A DNA stretch of 64,000 nucleotides, taken from assembly GCA_030583605.1 (NCBI GenBank), contig CP129466.1, positions 682,001-746,000 on the forward strand, given 5' to 3'. Positions 8,131 to 17,115 of the stretch are shown here, one piece after another. The stretch is from Gammaproteobacteria bacterium (GTDB lineage: Bacteria; Pseudomonadota; Gammaproteobacteria; Steroidobacterales; GCA-2729495). A program made the position numbers and the translations under genes. A model generated the notes under the pieces. It made no database searches, had not been told where the DNA came from, and saw only the letters and a list, made by a program, of their open reading frames with translations. How positions within the stretch are numbered: the stretch's first letter is position 1; each line of letters starts with the position of its first letter.

Positions 8131-9315
8131 ATGAACGATTACGCGCTTGTTCTGAACGCCGGATCGTCGAGCCTGAAGTTTTCGGTGTACGCGCGTCCTG
8201 AGGCCGGGGCCTGGCGACTGGAGTCGCGAGGCCAGATCGAGGGCATCGGCACTGCGCCGCAGTTTTCGGCAAAGGACGCAGCCGGCACGATTCTCGCGAA
8301 GGAAAAGCTGGGAGATACCGTGCGCGACGCGCGCACGGCGCTCGAGTCGCTGATCACCTGGCTGCGCGGCCGTTACGGCAGTGGGCGCGTGCTCGGTGTC
8401 GGCCATCGCGTGGTCCATGGCGGCGCGAAACATTCCGGACCGACCATTGTCACGCCGCAGGTCATGGGGGAGCTGCGCAAGCTGATTCCGCTGGCGCCGC
8501 TGCACCAGCCCTACAACCTGGCGGCGATAGAGGCGGTCGCGGAGCGCTTGCCCGACGTGAGGCAGGTGGCCTGCTTCGACACGAGCTTCCACCGCGGCCA
8601 GCCGGCGGTGGCGGAGCTGGTGCCCTTGCCGAAGGAGATTCGCGACACGGGGGTACAGCGCTACGGATTCCACGGGCTGTCGTATGAGTACATTGCCTCG
8701 GTCCTGCCGGAGGTGGCTCCCGCGATCGCCACCGGCCGAGTGATCGTCGCGCATCTCGGCAGCGGTGCGAGTCTTTGTGCGATGAAGGATCGCAAGAGCG
8801 TGGACAGCAGCTTCGGATTCACTGCGCTGGACGGCCTTTGCATGGGCACGCGGCCTGGAGCGGTCGATCCCGGCGTCATCCTGTACCTCTTCCAGAGCCT
8901 GAAGCTCTCGGCGAAGGACGTCGAGACCATGCTCTACAAGAAGTCAGGCCTGTTGGCGATTTCGGGCATCAGCAACGATATGCGCGATCTCCTGAATAGC
9001 GCCGAACCCGCGGCGCGACTCGCGGTCGAGTTCTTCGTGTACCGGGTCGCCAGGGAGATCGGTGCGCTGAGCGCCGTGCTGGGCGGGCTCGATGGGCTGG
9101 TGTTCACCGCCGGCATCGGCGAGAACTCCGCAGAGGTGCGCCGGCGTATCTGCGAAGCCAGCGCCTGGCTCGGCATCGACCTCGATCCGAAGGCCAATGA
9201 CGAAGGCGGGCCGTGCATGTCGCGGGCGGGCAGCCGGGTGTCGGGCTGGGTGATTCCGACCAACGAGGAACTGATGATCGCCCGGCACACCGGGCGATTG
9301 CTGGGACTGGTCTGA
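8131..9315 (+). CDS. ackA: Acetate kinase
   Basis: Makes ATP and acetate from acetyl phosphate and ADP. 394 residues, the usual length. ASKHA-fold signatures: N-terminal [21 protein letters not shown], the phosphate-binding HLGSGASL, and [13 protein letters not shown] near the C-terminus. An SD-like AGGAAG precedes ATG 8131. The 145 bp before it carry no gene and no clear terminator, so co-transcription with pta is plausible. Acetyl phosphate would come from Pta here and from the phosphoketolase encoded at about 25 kb. Confidence 0.95.
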   Translation: MNDYALVLNAGSSSLKFSVYARPEAGAWRLESRGQIEGIGTAPQFSAKDAAGTILAKEKLGDTVRDARTALESLITWLRGRYGSGRVLGVGHRVVHGGAKHSGPTIVTPQVMGELRKLIPLAPLHQPYNLAAIEAVAERLPDVRQVACFDTSFHRGQPAVAELVPLPKEIRDTGVQRYGFHGLSYEYIASVLPEVAPAIATGRVIVAHLGSGASLCAMKDRKSVDSSFGFTALDGLCMGTRPGAVDPGVILYLFQSLKLSAKDVETMLYKKSGLLAISGISNDMRDLLNSAEPAARLAVEFFVYRVAREIGALSAVLGGLDGLVFTAGIGENSAEVRRRICEASAWLGIDLDPKANDEGGPCMSRAGSRVSGWVIPTNEELMIARHTGRLLGLV

Positions 9316-9322
9316 TGCGCTG

Positions 9323-9347
9323 TTGCAGGAGCGGCTTCAGCCGCGAC
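9323..9347. repeat. REP-like palindrome before pflB
   Basis: TGCAGGAGCGGCTTCAGCCG and the next bases (CGACC) match the short REP-type sequence (GGAGCGGCTTCAGCCGCGA) that I recall from pseudomonads and xanthomonads; GCGGC and GCCGC are inverted around TTCA. Only one copy was noticed in the window. It lies in the 67-bp ackA-pflB gap. Confidence 0.55.
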
Positions 9348-9382
9348 CAGTCGGGACAGCGATTTCAATGAGGAGCGAAAAC

Positions 9383-11650
9383 ATGGCTGCGACCGCACCG
9401 AAAAAGAAGGACGCGAGCGGGGCTGCGCATGCGCCCTGGGAGGGCTTCCAGAAGGGAGTGTGGCAGACGGAGATCAACGTCCGCGACTTCATCCAGCAGA
9501 ACTACACACCCTACGACGGCGGTGCGGCCTTTCTCGCGCCTGTCACGCCGCGCACGCAGCGCATCTGGAAGAAGCTCGAAGCCCTGTTCGTCGAGGAGCG
9601 GAAAAAGGGGGTGCTCGATGTCTCGCAGATTCCAAGTTCCATCACGGCGCACGCGCCCGGCTACATCGACCGCGACAGCGAACTGATCGTGGGGTTGCAG
9701 ACGGAGGCGCCGTTGAAGCGCGCCATCATGCCGAATGGCGGGTTCCGCATGGTGGCCAGCGCCCTGAAGACCTATGGGTATACGCCGGACCCGCATGTGG
9801 TGGAGGCTTTCACCAAGTACCGCAAGACCCACAACGACGCCGTCTTCGATGCCTACACTGCCGACATCCGGCGCTGTCGCAGCTCACACATCCTGACCGG
9901 CCTGCCCGATGCATACGGGCGCGGGCGCATCATCGGCGATTACCGACGCGTCGCGCTCTACGGCGTCGACCGGCTTATCGAGCGCAAGCAGCAGGAGAAG
10001 AACGCGCTCGATGCGGCGATGTCGACGGAAAGCATCATTCGCGACCGCGAAGAACTCTCCGAGCAGGCCCGCGCGCTGAAGGAACTGGCGGAGATGGCGA
10101 AAAGCTACGGCTTCGACATTTCGCGGCCGGCTGCCACTGCGCAGGAGGCCGTGCAATGGTTGTATTTCGCCTACCTCGCGGCCGTGAAGGAGCAGAACGG
10201 CGCAGCGATGTCGCTGGGCCGGGTGTCTACCTTCCTCGATGTCTATTTCGAGCGTGACCTCGCGCAGGGGCGCATCGACGAATCGCGGGCGCAGGAAATC
10301 ATCGACGACTTCGTCATCAAGCTGCGAATCGTGCGGTTCCTGCGCACGCCGGAATACGACGCGCTGTTTGCCGGCGATCCGACCTGGGTCACGGAGTCCA
10401 TCGGCGGCGATGGCGACGACGGCCGCCCGCTCGTGACGAAGAACTGTTTCCGGATCCTGCAGACACTGTACAACCTCGGCCCGGCGCCGGAGCCGAACCT
10501 GACCATTCTCTACTCACCGCGGTTGCCTGACGGTTTTCGGCACTTCGTCGCCAGGGTGGCCATTGACACCAGTTCCGTCCAGTTCGAGAGCGACGAAATC
10601 ATCCGGCAGTCCTGGGGGGACGACAGCGCGATCGCCTGCTGCGTCTCACCGATGCGGCTGGGCAAGCAGATGCAGTTTTTCGGTGCCCGGGCGAACATGG
10701 CCAAGTGCCTGCTCTACGCCATCAACGGCGGTCGGGACGAGGTGAGCGGTGACCAGGTCGTGGTGCCGGCGTTCGACCCGGTGCAGGGCGACGTGCTCGA
10801 CTATGACGACGTCCTGACGCGCTTCGAGCAGATGATGGACTGGCTGGCGGGCGTGTACGTCAACGCGATGAACGTCATCCACTACATGCACGACAAGTAC
10901 GCCTACGAGCGCATCGAAATGGCGCTGCACGACTACGGGCCGCTGCGCACCATGGCGTTCGGAATTGCCGGTCTCTCGGTGGTGGCCGACAGCCTTTCGG
11001 CCATCCGGTACGCGAAGGTGCGCGTGGTGCGTGACGAGACCGGCCTGGTCACCGATTACCAGTCCGAGGGCGAGTTCCCGGTGTTCGGTAACAACGACAA
11101 CCGGGTGGACCAGCTCGCCGTGTGGGTCGTCAGTACGTTCATGGGCAAGCTGCGCAAGTACCCCACCTACCGCAACGCCGTGCACACCCAGTCGATCCTG
11201 ACCATCACGTCGAACGTTGTGTACGGCAAGGCGACGGGCAATACGCCCGACGGGCGCCGTAAAGGCGAGCCCTTTGCGCCGGGTGCCAACCCGATGCACG
11301 GGCGTGATGCCTATGGCATCCATGCCTCCGCCTATTCAGTCGCAAAGCTTCCCTACCGCGATGCGCAGGACGGCATCTCGCTCACGACATCCCTGGTGCC
11401 GACCGGCCTGGGGCGCGTGCCGGATGACCGTATCGCCAACCTGACGGCGATGCTCGACGCCTACTTCGGCGCGACGGGCTTTCATATGAACATCAACGTG
11501 ATGAACCGCGAGACGCTGATGGATGCCATGGAGCACCCGGAGAAATACCCGCAACTCACCATCCGTGTCTCGGGCTATGCGGTCAACTTCGTGCGCCTGA
11601 CCCGCGAGCAGCAGATGGACGTGATCAACCGGACCTTCCACGGAGCGTAG
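9383..11650 (+). CDS. pflB: Formate C-acetyltransferase (pyruvate formate-lyase)
   Basis: A glycyl-radical enzyme splitting pyruvate with CoA into acetyl-CoA and formate. I take ATG 9383 because AGGAG lies 7 nt upstream; the frame extends back to 9323 without an SD. This gives 755 residues, close to the 760 of E. coli PflB. The catalytic cysteine pair is Cys419-Cys420 in [14 protein letters not shown], and the radical glycine is Gly731 in RVSGYAV. The activase follows 4 bp downstream. The enzyme is destroyed by oxygen, so the pathway is meant for anoxic or microoxic conditions. Confidence 0.95.
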   Translation: MAATAPKKKDASGAAHAPWEGFQKGVWQTEINVRDFIQQNYTPYDGGAAFLAPVTPRTQRIWKKLEALFVEERKKGVLDVSQIPSSITAHAPGYIDRDSELIVGLQTEAPLKRAIMPNGGFRMVASALKTYGYTPDPHVVEAFTKYRKTHNDAVFDAYTADIRRCRSSHILTGLPDAYGRGRIIGDYRRVALYGVDRLIERKQQEKNALDAAMSTESIIRDREELSEQARALKELAEMAKSYGFDISRPAATAQEAVQWLYFAYLAAVKEQNGAAMSLGRVSTFLDVYFERDLAQGRIDESRAQEIIDDFVIKLRIVRFLRTPEYDALFAGDPTWVTESIGGDGDDGRPLVTKNCFRILQTLYNLGPAPEPNLTILYSPRLPDGFRHFVARVAIDTSSVQFESDEIIRQSWGDDSAIACCVSPMRLGKQMQFFGARANMAKCLLYAINGGRDEVSGDQVVVPAFDPVQGDVLDYDDVLTRFEQMMDWLAGVYVNAMNVIHYMHDKYAYERIEMALHDYGPLRTMAFGIAGLSVVADSLSAIRYAKVRVVRDETGLVTDYQSEGEFPVFGNNDNRVDQLAVWVVSTFMGKLRKYPTYRNAVHTQSILTITSNVVYGKATGNTPDGRRKGEPFAPGANPMHGRDAYGIHASAYSVAKLPYRDAQDGISLTTSLVPTGLGRVPDDRIANLTAMLDAYFGATGFHMNINVMNRETLMDAMEHPEKYPQLTIRVSGYAVNFVRLTREQQMDVINRTFHGA

Positions 11651-11654
11651 CGAG

Positions 11655-12500
11655 ATGACCGCGACTTCAGAGCTCAAGCCCGCGTCCCTGGAGGCCAGGA
11701 GTCCCTTCGACCTGCGAGTCGATCTCGGCAAGGACGTGCCCGAGACCGACGTCCGCTCGGCGCTTGCGAGCGGCGACATGGGTTTTCTGCATTCCTTTAC
11801 GACCGGGTCGACACTCGACGGGCCGGGCGTGCGCGTCGTGGCCTGGACCACGGGCTGCATGTGGCGCTGCCTGTATTGCCACAACCCCGACACCTGGACC
11901 ATGCGCAACGGCGTCCCGGTTGCGGTCACCAGGGCGACGGAGCAGCTTCGCAAGTATCGCTACGGACTGAAGATCATGTCGGGCGGGCTGACCATCAGCG
12001 GCGGCGAGCCGCTCATGCAGGATCGCTTCGTCGTGAAAATGTTTCAGGCCGCGAAAGGGATGGGTATCCACACGGCCCTCGACAGCAATGGTTATTACGG
12101 TGAGCGGCTGACCGACGCCGAGCTCGACCTCGCCGACCTCGTGCTGCTCGACCTGAAAGCCTGGGACGAGCAGAAGCACCGCCACCTGACCGGCCGGGAA
12201 CCGGGGCCGACACGCGATTTCGCGAAACGGCTCGCTTCGCGGCGGCGACCGATGTGGGTCCGCTTCGTGCTGGTGCCGGGGCTGACCGATGACCCTGCGG
12301 AGGTCGAGCAGATCGCCCGCTTTGCCGGCAGCCTCGGCAACGTCGAGCGCGTGGATGTGCTGCCCTTCCACCAGATGGGCCGCTACAAGTGGGAGAAGCT
12401 CGGCATCGAGTACAAGCTGAGCGAGGTCGAGCCGCCCACGACCGAGCTTGTCGAGCGCGTCTGCGCAACCTTCCGCGCGCATGGGCTGAAGACGTATTAA
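11655..12500 (+). CDS. pflA: Pyruvate formate-lyase activating enzyme (radical SAM)
   Basis: A radical SAM enzyme that installs the glycyl radical on PflB. 281 residues; Cys68, Cys72 and Cys75 form the CX3CX2C cluster motif (CMWRCLYCHNPDTW), followed by the SAM-binding ISGGEP and the DLKAWD segment typical of PflA. It has about 40 extra N-terminal residues compared with E. coli PflA, without recognisable motifs. It starts 4 bp after the pflB stop, so the two are one transcription unit. Confidence 0.93.
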   Translation: MTATSELKPASLEARSPFDLRVDLGKDVPETDVRSALASGDMGFLHSFTTGSTLDGPGVRVVAWTTGCMWRCLYCHNPDTWTMRNGVPVAVTRATEQLRKYRYGLKIMSGGLTISGGEPLMQDRFVVKMFQAAKGMGIHTALDSNGYYGERLTDAELDLADLVLLDLKAWDEQKHRHLTGREPGPTRDFAKRLASRRRPMWVRFVLVPGLTDDPAEVEQIARFAGSLGNVERVDVLPFHQMGRYKWEKLGIEYKLSEVEPPTTELVERVCATFRAHGLKTY

Positions 12501-12501
12501 A

Positions 12502-12523
12502 GGTGCCGGAGCGTTTGATGATC
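12502..12523. repeat. Solo end of GGTGCCGG repeat family B
   Basis: The sequence GGTGCCGGAGCGTTTGATGA and two following bases lies 1 bp after the pflA stop. It matches, with one substitution, the inner-facing end of the element at 18832-19072 (GGTGCCGGAGCATTTGATGA). No matching inverted end was found nearby, so it seems to be a remnant or solo end. The rest of the 95-bp gap to the next gene holds nothing else clear. Confidence 0.6.
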
Positions 12524-12595
12524 AGGGCGCCGGGGCGGCGAGAGACGGGCGCAGCGATGATCCAGCCCGTCGTGCGGGTTTAAGCAAATAAGCAA

Positions 12596-13723
12596 ATGCA
12601 CCGGCACCCAATACCCGCCGGCCGGATCGCTGCCATCGACTGGATGCGTGGCTTCGTGATGGTGCTGATGGTCATCGATCACGCGTCCATGGCATTCGAC
12701 CGGAGCCATCTGTCGAAGGACTCGGCATTCTTTCCGGATGCGGCCACCATGGTGCTTCCGGCGGCCGAGTTCTTCACGCGCCTGATTACCCATCTCTGCG
12801 CGCCGACATTCGTGTTCCTCGCTGGTACGTCGCTCGCTTTGAGCATCGAGCGGCGGGTTGCGAAGGGTGTGGACGCGTGGGAAATAGACAAAAGCATCCT
12901 CGTTCGCGGCGCCATCATTGCGCTGCTGGATCCGACCATCGTCTCGCTGGGTTCCGGGCGGTGGACCTTCGGCGTGCTGTACGCGATCGGGATGTCCATG
13001 ATCTGCATGGCGGCGCTGCGTCGCCTGCCCACATGGGCGCTCTCCGGCTGTGCGCTGGCATGGTTCGCGCTCGGTGAACTCGTCACCGGCGCGGTCTGGC
13101 ACCCGCCGGGCAGTTCGTCAATCCTGGCTGCGCTGGTCGTGGGCCACTACCGGGGCGGGAATCTGGTCATCCACTACCCGTTCGTCCACTGGCTGGCGAT
13201 GATGATGCTCGGCTGGGTGTTCGGGCGGCACATCATCCGTTTTGCAGGCGGGCAAAGCACCGTGTCCGGCAAGAAGGTCCTCTGGCTCGCCGGGAGCGCG
13301 AGCCTGGTTCTGTTCCTGCTGGTTCGCTACAACGCAGGCTATGGCGACATGTTCCTGCACCGCGCTGACGGTTCCTGGCAACAGTGGCTGCACGTCAGCA
13401 AGTACCCGCCCTCGCTAACTTATGTGGCGCTCACGCTCGGCACCCTCGGCCTGTGTCTCGCTGCGCTGCGCATGCTCGAGGAGCGCATTGGCGCGAGTCG
13501 CAATGGAGTGTTGCTGGTCTTCGGCGAGACCGCGATGTTTTTCTACCTGGCGCACCGCCTCTTGATGGAGATCCCCGCCACCTATTTCGGGCTGCGCGGC
13601 GCTGGAGGTCTCTCAACCACCTACATCGTCGCATTCGTCATGCTGGTCGCGCTCTATCCCGCCTGCCGGTGGTACCGGTCAGTGAAGACCGCACACCCGG
13701 ATTCGTGGCTGAGGTACTTCTAA
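12596..13723 (+). CDS. DUF1624 / HGSNAT-like integral membrane acyltransferase
   Basis: A polytopic inner-membrane protein of 375 residues with about nine to ten hydrophobic segments. The N-terminus IAAIDWMRGFVMVLMVIDHASMAF is the hallmark of the DUF1624 / heparan-alpha-glucosaminide N-acetyltransferase catalytic-like family, with the conserved His in the first membrane segment. The family is thought to transfer acetyl groups across membranes onto sugars; the acceptor here is unknown. It is convergent with fabI, with an 80-bp gap. Confidence 0.75.
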   Translation: MHRHPIPAGRIAAIDWMRGFVMVLMVIDHASMAFDRSHLSKDSAFFPDAATMVLPAAEFFTRLITHLCAPTFVFLAGTSLALSIERRVAKGVDAWEIDKSILVRGAIIALLDPTIVSLGSGRWTFGVLYAIGMSMICMAALRRLPTWALSGCALAWFALGELVTGAVWHPPGSSSILAALVVGHYRGGNLVIHYPFVHWLAMMMLGWVFGRHIIRFAGGQSTVSGKKVLWLAGSASLVLFLLVRYNAGYGDMFLHRADGSWQQWLHVSKYPPSLTYVALTLGTLGLCLAALRMLEERIGASRNGVLLVFGETAMFFYLAHRLLMEIPATYFGLRGAGGLSTTYIVAFVMLVALYPACRWYRSVKTAHPDSWLRYF

Positions 13724-13803
13724 CGGCGCCGAAGCAACGTATCGACTTCGCAAGCGTCCCCGCAGATCAGCGAAGAACCAAACAAAACCGGCAGCTTTTC
13801 CCC

Positions 13804-14589
13804 TCAAGCCATGATGTTCACGCCGCCGTCCACGTAGACGGTGCTGCCGGAGAGTCGGCGCGCGTAGGGCGTTGCAAGATAAGCGCAGGTAAAGCCGACA
13901 TCCATGATGTCGACAAGTTCGCCGAGCGGTGCCCGTTCGACTGCCTCGGCCAGCAACAGATCGAAGTCCTTCAGACCAGATGCCGCGCGGGTCTTCAACG
14001 GCCCAGGTGAGATGGCGTGGACGCGGATACGCCGCGAGCCAAGCTCATAGGCCAGGTAGCGGCACGATGCCTCGAGCGCTGCCTTGACCGGTCCCATGAC
14101 GTTGTAGTTGGGTACGACCCGGTTGGCACCGTAGTAACTCATGGCGAACATGGCGCCGCCATCGTTCATCAGCGGCGCGGCAAGTTTTGCCATGCGCACG
14201 AATGAATGCACCGAAATGTCCATTGCCTTGGCAAACCCCTCGGCCGAGCAGTCCAGCAGCCCACCCTGCAGGTCCGCTTTCGGCGCAAAGGCGATGGAGT
14301 GCACCAGAATGTCGAGCCGCCCCCAGTCCGCGGCCACGCGCTCCATGACGGCCTCGAGCTGGCCAGGCACTGCAACATCGAGGGGCATGAAGATCGGCGC
14401 GCCGAGAGCGACGGCCAGTGGTTCGACGTGGGGTTTCGCCTTCTCGTTGAGGTAGGTGATCGCAACATCCGCACCAACCTCGCGAAATGCGGCTGCGCAG
14501 CCGTACGCGATCGAGTGCTCGTTGGCGATGCCGACGACCAGGGCCTTGCAGCCCTCGAGAACCGGACGGCGGACGGTGGTGGTACTCAT
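13804..14589 (-). CDS. fabI: Enoyl-ACP/enoyl-CoA reductase, FabI-type SDR
   Basis: An NAD(P)H-dependent short-chain dehydrogenase of 261 residues. FabI features: the glycine-rich GIANEHSIAYG near residue 20, and the catalytic pattern Tyr152 (SYYGANR) with Tyr162-X6-Lys169 (YNVMGPVK), as in E. coli FabI. It sits 21 bp after the DUF3141 gene on the same strand rather than in a fab cluster. Such paralogues next to DUF3141, Pta and AckA genes recur in other proteobacteria, so it may serve a fermentative or PHA-linked acyl route rather than bulk fatty acid synthesis; this is inference. Confidence 0.88.
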   Translation of the reverse strand: MSTTTVRRPVLEGCKALVVGIANEHSIAYGCAAAFREVGADVAITYLNEKAKPHVEPLAVALGAPIFMPLDVAVPGQLEAVMERVAADWGRLDILVHSIAFAPKADLQGGLLDCSAEGFAKAMDISVHSFVRMAKLAAPLMNDGGAMFAMSYYGANRVVPNYNVMGPVKAALEASCRYLAYELGSRRIRVHAISPGPLKTRAASGLKDFDLLLAEAVERAPLGELVDIMDVGFTCAYLATPYARRLSGSTVYVDGGVNIMA

Positions 14590-14610
14590 GACGTGAAACC
14601 TCAGGTCAGA

Positions 14611-16932
14611 TCAGGCGCTACGAACGACAGCAGGCTGCGGCCGCCGGGACGATGTCGTCCCAAGCACCCCGCGAACTCGCGCCAGCGTGTCTTGTTGAGC
14701 CGCGGTGAGCGCTACCTTCTGCACGCGACGGTCCGCGAGCAGCTTTTCCAATGCAACGATCAGCCGCTCCCGGTCGGCCGGATCGGCCAGCAGTACCGGC
14801 AGTGCTGCCAGGGCGCGCCCGGGTGCGTAGCGGACGATCACCTCCTGCTCGCCGCGCAGGCGGCGCCACTGATCGGATGACAGTTCGGGGAGCAGGTGGC
14901 GGTACTCCTGCAGCAGCTCGGCGCGGCGCTCCAGGTCGGCGAGCGGCAGCGGCTCGCCGCGCCGGGCGAGCAGCGCGGCAACACGCGCCAGCGCCTCGGC
15001 ATAGCCACCGCGTTCGACCGCCGCAATCGCTTCGGCTACGAACTTCAGGCTGCGGGGATCTGCCGCCGCCCGCGCCTGCTCCGCCTCACGGCGGTCGGCC
15101 AGGCAGAGCGCGAACAAATTGCCGTAGAACTGGAAGAACAGGGCTTCGCTGACGGCATCACGCACATCGCGCTGGAAATCCAGCGTGGCGCTGACCGCAT
15201 CGGCCATCGCGGCCTCCAGCCGGCGCAGCGGCGCGCTGGATGGCACCGCCTGGCGCTGGCCCCGCACCCACGGCGCCGCTGCAGACAGCCACCCCAGCCA
15301 TGGATTCAGGTCCGACCAGGCCCAGCGTTGGACCCGCAACGGGTGGAGGTCGCGCAACAGCCGGGCTGAGAACTCATTGGCAGCCGCCTGCACCAGCGGC
15401 TGAGCGAACAGTTCGTAGGCCCGCTGGTTGAACTCCGACAGCGTCTCCACCGCCTCGAAGGGCTGTTCGTCGATGCGGCCGCGACGGTTGGTCTTCGTCA
15501 CGACTTCCTCCAGGCTGCGCTCGACGAAGCGGACGTCGTACCTGGCATCACCGTCGACCGCCGGCCGCTCCGTGATCTCCATGGCATAGAGGCCCGGCGG
15601 CAGCGCCTCGATGGATTTCATTACCGACACGATCTGGGCATGCTCCTTGCGGGCTACGCCGCCCGAGACGAAGATGCCAAGATGGCCCGCGCTTTCGTGC
15701 AGCAGGCCGACGATCACCTGGCCACGGGACTTGATTTCGTCGGTCGAGCCGTACACGTCGGCCACCCAGTTGAACGCCTGCTGGGGCGGCGTGATGTTGT
15801 CGCCCATGGACGCGAACAGGATGATCGGCGAGCGGACGTTGCGCAGGTCAAGCGTGGTGCCCGTGCCAGACTTGGTGCCACCGGTCCACAGGTCATTGCC
15901 GACGAACAGGTTGCGGGTGATCCACTCGATCTCCTCGCGGTTCATCAGGAAAAACCCGCCCCACCAGCGTTCGAACTCGAGAAAGCGCGGTGCCTCGGCA
16001 TCCACGTTGGCGAAGAGCTGGTAGTACTTGTCCCAGAACGTGTTGGCCGGATTCAGGTTCTCGAAGTTCTGCACGAGCCAGGCACCGTCGAAGACCCCGT
16101 CGCCCATGTCGGCGGCCAGCGACGCGAGCCAGGTGCCGCCAAGGTTGCCACCGGCATAACGCATCGGGTTTTCCACCTGGCCGTCCAGCGAGGCGCCGCT
16201 CCAGTACGACATGGGGGCGCCGGCGATGACGATGGGGCCAACTTCGGACGGGTCGGCGGCGGCCAGCATCATGGCGGCCCACCCACCCTGGCAATTGCCG
16301 ACCAGAGCCGGTTTCGGGGCGGTCGGATGGAGCGCGCGAACTTTGTGCACGAAGCGACGCTCCGCTTCGGTTACGTCGAGCAGCGTCTGCCCGGGCTCGG
16401 GCTGCGGATAGAACATGACGAAGTAGACCGGATGGCCCGCCTGCAGCGCGACGCCGACTTCCGAGTCCGCCTTGAAGCCGCCGATGCCGGGGCCGTGACC
16501 CGCCCGTGGGTCGATGATGATGTAGGGCCGACGGTTGTCGTCCACTGAAATTCCGGCCGGAGGCACGATACGCACCAGCGCATAGTTGACCGGGCGGTCG
16601 AGGCCACGCGCATCGAGCACCATTTTGTACTCAAAGTGGAGCACGGGCGGTGCGCCGGCCCGTTCATGCTCGAGGTAGTTGTTGCCGCGTTCGCGCAGCG
16701 TGTCCCAGAACAGCGCCGTGCGCTGCGCCAGGTCCGTCGTGTAACGCAAGCTCTCGATCCACCAGTCCCATGGCGTGATCGGCAGGGCCTGGGCCGCGCT
16801 CTGGCCGGCGGTGGCGGTGGACTGCAGACGCTCGGCGTAGGCGGTCTGGGCCGCCTGCACACGCTGCTGCAATCGGGTCGCAACCCGGCGGGCGATATCG
16901 GTGCTACAGGCCAGTTGTGTCGCGGGGTCCAT
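14611..16932 (-). CDS. DUF3141 protein (PHA-synthase-like alpha/beta hydrolase)
   Basis: About 773 residues from ATG 16932 (MDPATQLACSTD). The frame runs open to 17115, but the upstream part lacks family-like sequence. The central part has an alpha/beta-hydrolase fold: the nucleophile-elbow-like GNCQGGWAAM, and the late segment LLHESAGHLGIFVSGG with a possible catalytic His. DUF3141 proteins are distantly related to 3-hydroxyalkanoate synthases; their reaction is not established to my knowledge. Transcribed with fabI. A perfect TGCA-type palindrome lies 18 bp before the start. Confidence 0.85.
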   Translation of the reverse strand: MDPATQLACSTDIARRVATRLQQRVQAAQTAYAERLQSTATAGQSAAQALPITPWDWWIESLRYTTDLAQRTALFWDTLRERGNNYLEHERAGAPPVLHFEYKMVLDARGLDRPVNYALVRIVPPAGISVDDNRRPYIIIDPRAGHGPGIGGFKADSEVGVALQAGHPVYFVMFYPQPEPGQTLLDVTEAERRFVHKVRALHPTAPKPALVGNCQGGWAAMMLAAADPSEVGPIVIAGAPMSYWSGASLDGQVENPMRYAGGNLGGTWLASLAADMGDGVFDGAWLVQNFENLNPANTFWDKYYQLFANVDAEAPRFLEFERWWGGFFLMNREEIEWITRNLFVGNDLWTGGTKSGTGTTLDLRNVRSPIILFASMGDNITPPQQAFNWVADVYGSTDEIKSRGQVIVGLLHESAGHLGIFVSGGVARKEHAQIVSVMKSIEALPPGLYAMEITERPAVDGDARYDVRFVERSLEEVVTKTNRRGRIDEQPFEAVETLSEFNQRAYELFAQPLVQAAANEFSARLLRDLHPLRVQRWAWSDLNPWLGWLSAAAPWVRGQRQAVPSSAPLRRLEAAMADAVSATLDFQRDVRDAVSEALFFQFYGNLFALCLADRREAEQARAAADPRSLKFVAEAIAAVERGGYAEALARVAALLARRGEPLPLADLERRAELLQEYRHLLPELSSDQWRRLRGEQEVIVRYAPGRALAALPVLLADPADRERLIVALEKLLADRRVQKVALTAAQQDTLARVRGVLGTTSSRRPQPAVVRSA

Positions 16933-16950
16933 AGGGTCATCCAGATGATG

Positions 16951-16965
16951 TTTTGCAGTGCAAAA
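16951..16965 (-). promoter_or_regulatory. Perfect palindrome TTTTGCAGTGCAAAA, putative PhaR-like operator
   Basis: A 7-1-7 perfect inverted repeat centred 26 bp before the DUF3141 start. It resembles the TGC/GCA operators I recall for the polyhydroxyalkanoate regulator PhaR upstream of phasin genes. No phaR is in the window. The regulator assignment is from memory of the motif and should be treated as a hypothesis. Confidence 0.5.
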
Positions 16966-16984
16966 TTGAACGATAGCACAAATT

Positions 16985-17001
16985 AAAGGTGCCGGATTTA
17001 T
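16985..17001. repeat. GGTGCCGG-type repeat end (AAAGGTGCCGGATTTAT)
   Basis: A short sequence in the 183-bp gap between the SulP and DUF3141 genes that shares GGTGCCGG with the other repeats of this window but continues ATTTAT. I recall AAAGGTGCCGG-type repeats as common intergenic elements in some gammaproteobacteria. No partner end was found. The rest of the gap holds no gene that I can see. Confidence 0.4.
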
Positions 17002-17115
17002 AGTGCTTTCGCGCCGGGTTGCGTTTTCCCACACGGGCCAGCCGCCACCGCGCGGGATCAACGCATCGACTCCGGAGCGACGCCGCCCCGCCCCCGCAGA
17101 TCGGCGAAGAGCCAC

